Assembly: GCF_026343335.1 (NCBI RefSeq)
Contig: NZ_JAPELX010000001.1
Coordinates: 1,550,001 to 1,614,000 of the forward strand
DNA length: 64,000 bases
DNA from: Streptomyces sp. NBC_00078
GTDB lineage: Bacteria; Actinomycetota; Actinomycetes; Streptomycetales; Streptomycetaceae
Direction of reading: 5' to 3'
Shown: positions 59,412 to 64,000 of the stretch, in pieces
How the letters are laid out: each line of letters starts with the position of its first letter
How positions within the stretch are numbered: position 1 is the first letter of the stretch
The notes under the pieces: generated by a model
Told to the model about the DNA's origin: nothing
The model's input: only the letters and a program-made list of their open reading frames with translations
The model's database searches: none
Translations under genes and position numbers: made by a program

Positions 59412-59825
59412 ATGAACACCACGGTCAGCTGCGAGCTGCACCTGCGCCTCGTTGTGTCGAGCGAGTCCTCCCTGCCTGTCCCCGCAGGCCTGCGGTACGA
59501 CACGGCCGACCCCTACGCCGTGCACGCCACCTTCCACACCGGAGCCGAGGAGACCGTCGAGTGGGTGTTCGCACGCGACCTCCTCGCGGAAGGCCTCCAC
59601 CGGCCCACCGGCACCGGCGACGTCCGCGTCTGGCCGTCGCGCAGCCACGGTCAGGGCGTCGTGTGCATCGCCCTGAGCTCTCCGGAGGGCGAGGCATTGC
59701 TGGAAGCCCCGGCGCGGGCTCTGGAGTCCTTCCTGAAGCGAACCGACGCCGCCGTGCCTCCCGGCACGGAGCACCGGCATTTCGATCTCGATCAGGAGCT
59801 CTCGCACATCCTGGCGGAAAGCTAG
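59412..59825 (+). CDS. ssgB: Sporulation-specific cell division regulator SsgB
   Basis: SsgB marks future septum sites in aerial hyphae and, together with SsgA, positions FtsZ. The 137-residue product has the exact SsgB length and the SALP family sequence: CELHLRLVV, LRYDTADPYAVHATFHTG, VEWVFARDLLAEGL and VRVWPSR. ATG at 59412. This gene restricts the host to sporulating actinomycetes. Likely monocistronic. Confidence 0.97.
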   Translation: MNTTVSCELHLRLVVSSESSLPVPAGLRYDTADPYAVHATFHTGAEETVEWVFARDLLAEGLHRPTGTGDVRVWPSRSHGQGVVCIALSSPEGEALLEAPARALESFLKRTDAAVPPGTEHRHFDLDQELSHILAES

Positions 59826-60068
59826 GGCGAGGCACCACGAAGCCGCCCGGCGCCGTCGACTCGGGGAGACGGCTCGGGCCAGGACAACTGCATACGGTAG
59901 CCACCAGCGCCGTCACCACGATCTCCGTCGTGGGGCGGCGCCGGTGTCCGTACCGGGGACCGTGGGAGCCGTACCGGCGGCACAGCCGCCCGCAGCCGGG
60001 CGCAAGCCACTACCATCGGCCAGCATGGGACGGGCGTCCGCCCGACCTCCAGGGCCAGGGAGCGAAAC

Positions 60069-60629
60069 GTGCTGATCACCCACGACACCCGGTGCGCGCT
60101 CGACACCGTGGTGGATCTGGTGAACACCGCACCGGAGGACGGCGCGACGCCGGACGGGCTGCCCGGCCTCGCGGCTCTCGAGGAGTTCGTGCAAAACCAC
60201 GAAATCAGCGATGTCGGGGCGCTCTCGGAGTTCGACCTGTCCGCCGTGCGGAAGATCCGCGGGCGGTTCGCCTCGGTCTTCGCGGCGCCGGACGCCCGGA
60301 CCGCCGCCGTGGTGATCAACGAGCTGGTCGCCGCCGCGGGCACCACTCCCCGCCTCACGGATCACGACGGCTACGACTGGCATGTGCACTACTTCGCGCC
60401 CGGCGCCTCCGTCGCCGACCACCTGGCGGCCGACTGCGGGATGGCACTGGCGTTCTTCGTCGTGGCGGGCGAGCAGGAGCGGTTGCGCCGCTGTGAGGCC
60501 CCCGACTGCCGGCGCGCGTTCGTCGACCTCTCCCGCAACCGCTCGCGGCGGTACTGCGACAGCCGGACCTGTGGGAACCGTCTGCATGTGGCGGCGTACC
60601 GGGCACGGCGCAAGGAGGCGGCGGGCTGA
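60069..60629 (+). CDS. CGNR zinc-finger protein
   Basis: A 186-residue protein with an N-terminal helical domain (DUF1470/ABATE-like, about 1-135) and a C-terminal CGNR zinc finger with four cysteines: RRCEAPDCRRAFVD and RRYCDSRTCGNRLHVAAYRARR. These proteins are probably DNA-binding regulators; targets are unknown. GTG at 60069. Single gene ended by a hairpin. Confidence 0.92.
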   Translation: MLITHDTRCALDTVVDLVNTAPEDGATPDGLPGLAALEEFVQNHEISDVGALSEFDLSAVRKIRGRFASVFAAPDARTAAVVINELVAAAGTTPRLTDHDGYDWHVHYFAPGASVADHLAADCGMALAFFVVAGEQERLRRCEAPDCRRAFVDLSRNRSRRYCDSRTCGNRLHVAAYRARRKEAAG

Positions 60630-60655
60630 CGCCCGGACCGGAGAGTGGTGTCGAC

Positions 60656-60686
60656 GTGGTCCCCGGCGGGTGACGCCGGGGACCAC
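60656..60686. terminator. Bidirectional hairpin after the CGNR gene
   Basis: A perfect 13-bp inverted repeat (60656-60668 with 60674-60686) and a five-base loop lie between the CGNR stop and the stop of the small minus-strand gene; it can terminate both. Confidence 0.85.
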
Positions 60687-60695
60687 GGGTACGGC

Positions 60696-60848
60696 TCACA
60701 GCATCAGCAGGTCGTGCAACGAGGCCATGAGCAGCAGACACCCGATCACCGCAAGGAAGATCATCAGCGGTGGCTGGGAAAGGGCGAAGAGGCATCCGCG
60801 CGCCTCGTCCTTCGGCGGCGCGGTATCGCCGTGTTTCGTGTCCAGCAT
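60696..60848 (-). CDS. Small membrane protein, 50 residues
   Basis: A short open frame on the minus strand encodes MLDTKHGDTAPPKDEARG followed by a hydrophobic stretch LMIFLAVIGCLLLMASL and ends at LLML. The layout, a charged cytoplasmic head and one membrane span, together with a terminator 10 bp after the stop, support a real gene. The third codon positions are mostly G or C. No strong ribosome site precedes the ATG at 60848. I recall no characterised homologue. Confidence 0.6.
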   Translation of the reverse strand: MLDTKHGDTAPPKDEARGCLFALSQPPLMIFLAVIGCLLLMASLHDLLML

Positions 60849-61026
60849 CTCGCGGCGATGATGACGCAGACAGCACGTCCGGCGCGATCAACACGCCCGG
60901 ATTGAGCGCCTGTTCGCCGAATTACGTGAAGTCCGCTTCCGGTCGTGATCGCTTCGCGGCACAGCCTTGATCCACTGTGTCGTTTCAGTCGTCACGCCAG
61001 CCGTCATGCCGGTGGTCATGCGCAGG

Positions 61027-61470
61027 TCATATGCCGTGCTTCTTCAGGATGGCCTCGATGTCGCTGAAGTCGTCCGCGGCCCCGGTGCGCGGCGTGGTCG
61101 CGGGCCGGGACGCCGCACGGGCCCCCGGGCCGATGGAGGGCGCCGAAGCCGTCGGGGCGACCGCCTCGCTCCGCTCCGCCGTCCGGGCCTCCCTGCGCTG
61201 TTTGCGGGTGCCACCACGGCGGCGCTCCACCGCGCGGGTGGTGGAGAACAGCAGCCAGGCGGCGCCGAGCACGCCGAACCCCGCCCAGGCCGTCGGGCTG
61301 AAGGCGGTGTCCGCCAGCCACTGCACGGTGCCCGTCATCACCAGACCGATGGGCACGAGCGAGTAGGCGGCGATACGCGCGGCCGAGAGGAAACGCTTGC
61401 GGTACGCGGTGACCGCCGCGATGCCCAGGCCGGCCGCGGACAGGGCGGAACAGACTGTCTCGGCAATCAT
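61027..61470 (-). CDS. Uncharacterised small membrane protein, 147 residues
   Basis: Three or so hydrophobic segments at about 8-22, 33-50 and 60-78 (GLGIAAVTAYRKRFLSAARIAAYSLVPIGLV, then GVLGAAWLLFSTT). A basic linker (ERRRGGTRKQRREARTAERS), an Ala/Pro/Thr-rich tail and the ending DFSDIEAILKKHGI follow. The tail's last segment is helical and conserved-looking. Function unknown. ATG at 61470. It is followed by a 178-bp gap and the 50-residue gene in the same direction. Confidence 0.75.
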   Translation of the reverse strand: MIAETVCSALSAAGLGIAAVTAYRKRFLSAARIAAYSLVPIGLVMTGTVQWLADTAFSPTAWAGFGVLGAAWLLFSTTRAVERRRGGTRKQRREARTAERSEAVAPTASAPSIGPGARAASRPATTPRTGAADDFSDIEAILKKHGI

Positions 61471-61900
61471 CCGGTCCTCCAGGCAGGGCTCAGTCGGTCA
61501 CGGGACACTTCGTCCCTTCCATCGTGCACCGCCCGGCCCCCGCGCGGCCATGGTCCGGGCGGACATCAGGGACATCTCCGGGTCGGATCCTCCGCAGGTG
61601 CCGGTCCCGGACACTCCCCCGGGTGTGGATCAGGAGCGTGGATCAGGGGAAGACCAGTGGCGGATCGGCATCGTGGGTGAAGCGGATCGCCACATTGGTG
61701 AAGCGGATCGAGGTCGCGGGTGAAGGTGGGCGTGGCCGGGCGTGGCCGGGCGGCCAGGGGGCGGGTGGATGAGGCGGCCCGGCCTGGATCGGGCGGCCGG
61801 GCCCGCATGAGCCGGCCCGGCCCGGATGAGGCAGCCGGGAGCGGTTCGGGCGGCCTGGCCTGGATTGGGACGACCGTGACCGAGCTGGGAGACTGGCGTC
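61471..61900. other. Gene-free stretch with degenerate repeats
   Basis: This 430-bp region between divergent genes contains degenerate direct repeats: GGTGGATCAGG-type words (about 61624-61650), GGTGAAGCGGATCG twice (61676 and 61698 regions), GGCGTGGCCGG twice, and a run of GGATGAGGC/GGCGGCCCGGCC-like units to 61870. A GGGAG ribosome site for the DsbA-like gene lies at its end. No coding frame is credible. Confidence 0.6.
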
Positions 61901-62425
61901 ATGAGCGACTCCTCCCCCGTGCCTCCCGCCGCGCCCGTCCTCGACGTGTGGTGCGAACTCCAGTGCTCCGACTGCCGTAGCGCCCTCGACGACCTGCGCG
62001 CCCTGCGCGCCCGCTACGGCGACCGGCTGGAGCTGCGGCTGCGGCACTTCCCGCTGGAGAAGCACCGGCACGCGTTCGCCGGCGCGCAGGCCGCCGAGGA
62101 GGCCGTCGAACAGGGGAAGGGCTGGGACTACGTCGAAGCCGTGCTGGGGCGGGTCGAGGAGCTGGACCGTGACGGGGAACCCTTCCTGGTCAAAGTGGCC
62201 GGTGAACTCGGCCTGGACGCCGAGGAGTTCGACACCGCTCTGATCGACGGCCGGCACATCCTGATCGTCGACGCCGACCAGGCCGAGGGCAAGGCGATCG
62301 GCGTGACCGGGACACCGACGTATGTCATCGGCGGTGAGCGTCTGGACGGCGGCAAGAGCCAGGAGGGGCTGCGGGAGCGGATCGAGGAGATCGCAGACCG
62401 GCTGCTGGCCGAGCAGGGAGCCTGA
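61901..62425 (+). CDS. DsbA-family thioredoxin-fold protein (cytoplasmic)
   Basis: A 174-residue thioredoxin-fold protein of the DsbA/FrnE type. The active-site pair is CSDC (Cys22, Cys25), with an extra Cys18, and the cis-proline loop is GTPTYVIGG near residue 135. The helical insert between (LEKHRHAFAGAQAAEEAVEQG) is typical of DsbA-like oxidoreductases. No signal peptide or membrane anchor is present, so it is probably cytoplasmic and perhaps a reductase or isomerase. ATG at 61901 with GGGAG nine bases upstream. Confidence 0.92.
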   Translation: MSDSSPVPPAAPVLDVWCELQCSDCRSALDDLRALRARYGDRLELRLRHFPLEKHRHAFAGAQAAEEAVEQGKGWDYVEAVLGRVEELDRDGEPFLVKVAGELGLDAEEFDTALIDGRHILIVDADQAEGKAIGVTGTPTYVIGGERLDGGKSQEGLRERIEEIADRLLAEQGA

Positions 62426-62442
62426 CGGCCCGGTTCCTGTCC

Positions 62443-62666
62443 AGTGCCCCGACAGGCAGCATCCGCCCCGCCGCGACGCCCGGCGCACTCCCCCGCTGCC
62501 TCAAGGGCGCGGGAGGTGCTCCCACTCGCCGCACCGGGCACAGGCCCAACTACGTCCAGTACGGGAGCCCACACCCGGCACTCCCCCAGCCTCCGGCCGC
62601 AGAACGACCCCCGAGCACGCACCGGACGCCGCTGCTTTTCGGGCCAACCTTGCCTGCCGGGGCACT
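62443..62666. mobile_element. MITE-like element with 16-bp terminal inverted repeats
   Basis: A 224-bp non-coding unit is bounded by near-perfect inverted repeats: AGTGCCCCGACAGGCA (62443-62458) and TGCCTGCCGGGGCACT (62651-62666), with one mismatch. The interior contains CTCCCACTCGCCGCACCGGGC and surrounding sequence that I recognise as a repeated intergenic element in many Streptomyces genomes. It encodes no transposase. No clear target-site duplication is visible. Its right end supplies two bases of the stop codon of the GNAT gene. Confidence 0.78.
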
Positions 62667-63489
62667 AGAGCAGCGACTTGTACAGGGAGTACTGCGTCGT
62701 CTCGTAACCGAGTGACTCGTAGAGCCGCTCGGCCGGGGTGTTGCCGGCGAACACGTTGAGACCGAGCACGCGTCGGCCGGCGGCGATCGCCCGGCCCTCC
62801 GCCAGGAGCATCAGCGTACGGCCGTGCCCGCGGCCGCGGTGGGCGGCGTCGGCCGCGACGTCGTAGACGTAGGCCTTGTCCTCCAGCAGGGCCACCCAGA
62901 GGGTGCCGACGGGCGTCCCCTCGTGTTCGAGGAGGCTGAAGTGCATGTCCCGCGTGGCGCGCCCCTGCGGCAGGAGCCGCTCGTGGTCGCGCCGCGACCT
63001 CTCGTACGCCTCCGCCTCGGGTACGCCCCGTTCCATCCACACGCGCGCGTAGTGCTCGGACTCGTGGGCGAACCACGCCTCGTACTCGGCCTCGGTCATG
63101 GACCGGCCCCGGCTGCCTTCGGGCAGGGCGGGCGGGGTGTCGCCGAGCAGTTTCTCCATGCCGCGGTTGCGCAGGACGTAGCCGAGTGCCTCGACGAGCC
63201 GCAGGGCGGCCTCGGCGCCGGCCGGCACGCCCACCTCGATCTCCCGGCATCCCCAGCCGCGCGCCACCTCCTCCGCGGCCAGCGCGGCCACCGTGCCCCG
63301 GCCCCGGCGACGGTCCGGTTCCTCGATCCGCAGACCGACGATGCGGGCCACCCTGTCGCCGAAGCCCGGTGAGGTGCCGAGATGGAGGGTGCCGACGGGT
63401 CGGCTGTTCACGCACACCTGGAAGCGGCGTGAACGCGTGCCATCGTCGTTGCGCTGAAGCGGCTCGGTCGGCCGCAGAGTTGTGGTCAT
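62665..63489 (-). CDS. Tandem GNAT-domain N-acetyltransferase
   Basis: A 274-residue protein with two GNAT domains. The N-terminal one has the acetyl-CoA loop RRRGRGTVAALA near residues 60-72; the C-terminal one has HRGRGHGRTLMLLAEG near 215-230 and the closing GNTPAERLYESLGYE. The substrate is unknown. ATG at 63489. The stop codon TAG lies at the inverted-repeat end of the MITE-like element, so its last residues (YKSLL) adjoin the insertion and the original C-terminus may have been changed. Confidence 0.88.
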   Translation of the reverse strand: MTTTLRPTEPLQRNDDGTRSRRFQVCVNSRPVGTLHLGTSPGFGDRVARIVGLRIEEPDRRRGRGTVAALAAEEVARGWGCREIEVGVPAGAEAALRLVEALGYVLRNRGMEKLLGDTPPALPEGSRGRSMTEAEYEAWFAHESEHYARVWMERGVPEAEAYERSRRDHERLLPQGRATRDMHFSLLEHEGTPVGTLWVALLEDKAYVYDVAADAAHRGRGHGRTLMLLAEGRAIAAGRRVLGLNVFAGNTPAERLYESLGYETTQYSLYKSLL

Positions 63490-63561
63490 CAGGGGTGTTG
63501 TACCCGCCGACGACGTCCAAGTCTGCTCATTTTTTTCGGGCCTTCATGTTCTTGCGGGCTC

Positions 63562-64000
63562 TTACGGATCTTGGTCGTGGCCCGACCGCTCGTCGAAGAC
63601 CCGCATGGCCTTGGCGGTCACCGGGCCCGCCGCGCCCGGCAGTTCGCGGTCGTCGACGCGGTGCACGGCCTGGATGTCCCGCAGCGAGGAGGTGAGGAAG
63701 ACCTCGTCCGCGCGCTGCAGGACGTCGAGCGGCAGGTCGGTCTCCCTGGCGCCGGTCCACTCGACCGCCAATGCGCGCGTGATGCCCGCGAGGCAGCCGG
63801 AGGTGACCGGCGGGGTGTGGAGCTCGCCGTCGAGGACGACGAAGACGTTCGAGCCGGTGCCCTCGCAGAGTTGCCCGACGGTGTTCGCGAACAGGGCTTC
63901 CGACGCGCCTTGTTCGTGGGCGCGGGCGAGGGCGACGACGTTCTCGGCGTACGAGGTCGTCTTCAGGCCGGTGAGCGCGCCGCGTTCGTTGCGGGTCCAC
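63562..64000 (-). CDS. Class IV aminotransferase / aminodeoxychorismate lyase-like, N-terminus outside window
   Basis: The C-terminal ~145 residues of a fold-type IV PLP enzyme. The PLP lysine is in GLKTTSYAENVVAL, and the family motif EALFANTVGQLCEGTGSNVFVV with the Glu that contacts the PLP ring nitrogen is intact, followed by TPPVTSGCLAGITR. Members include branched-chain and D-amino acid aminotransferases and 4-amino-4-deoxychorismate lyase (PabC); the pattern fits PabC best, which would use chorismate-derived substrate for folate, but this is not certain. TAA stop at 63562-63564; the start lies beyond position 64000. Confidence 0.9.
   Translation of the reverse strand, partial: WTRNERGALTGLKTTSYAENVVALARAHEQGASEALFANTVGQLCEGTGSNVFVVLDGELHTPPVTSGCLAGITRALAVEWTGARETDLPLDVLQRADEVFLTSSLRDIQAVHRVDDRELPGAAGPVTAKAMRVFDERSGHDQDP

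Noticed and set aside
61901..62425. DsbA-like protein as redox partner of the VKOR protein at 15.7 kb
   Set aside because: It has no signal peptide or anchor, whereas VKOR partners act outside the membrane; distance also gives no support.

Overview
The window is high-GC actinobacterial chromosome and almost certainly comes from a Streptomyces core region. The evidence is very strong GC bias, frequent GTG starts, a bifunctional-type RelA, SsgB (a sporulation protein found in morphologically complex actinomycetes), PimA/PatA/PgsA phosphatidylinositol chemistry, and a gene order (efp, aro genes, alaS, rpsD, hisS, relA, secDF, ruvCAB, pdxST, pgsA, thrS, ssgB) that I recognise as the Streptomyces arrangement. 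No plasmid or prophage genes are visible.

Layout. 0-8.3 kb: elongation factor P (3' end outside), a peptidase-fold protein with altered metal ligands, a P-loop kinase-like protein, the shikimate genes aroB-aroK-aroC-aroE and mltG, all on the minus strand and mostly overlapping. 8.4-16.4 kb: ruvX, alaS and two small membrane proteins, then rpsD, rarA and a VKOR-family protein. 16.5-25 kb: hisS, an MBL hydrolase, and a plus-strand PPIase and DUF349 protein converging on relA. Two plus-strand gene graveyards sit in this half: an NB-ARC regulator remnant (12.6-13.3 kb), and an ABC transporter ATPase joined by an apparent deletion to a response-regulator remnant (16.6-17.4 kb).

25.2-37.7 kb: apt-secF-secD-yajC, ruvB-ruvA-ruvC, yebC, pdxT-pdxS, a LemA-like protein, and the PIM lipid genes pimA-patA-pgsA. 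38-45.5 kb: an EF-G-like GTPase, an uncharacterised membrane protein, a HIT protein, a potassium channel and thrS. 45.6-48.3 kb: a DUF4365 protein paired with an unknown 411-residue protein, and a divergent DnaQ-type exonuclease.

48.4-58.7 kb is bounded by two apparently identical tRNA-Val(CAC) genes, both on the minus strand. It holds an SRPBCC protein, a large membrane protein and a pectin-type sugar cluster: a Tat-exported exo-rhamnogalacturonan-lyase-like enzyme, a YesL/DUF624 protein, and a binding protein with two permeases behind a LacI-type operator. 58.7-64 kb: a PGPGW membrane protein, ssgB, a CGNR zinc-finger regulator, a 50-residue membrane peptide, a DsbA-like protein, a MITE-like element abutting a double-GNAT acetyltransferase, and a class IV aminotransferase cut by the window end.

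The genes are mostly housekeeping. The unusual material lies between them: a nested G-rich minisatellite upstream of relA, several other short tandem repeats, dispersed hairpin elements, the gene remnants and the tRNA duplication. I found no CRISPR array, no complete insertion sequence and no biosynthetic gene cluster.
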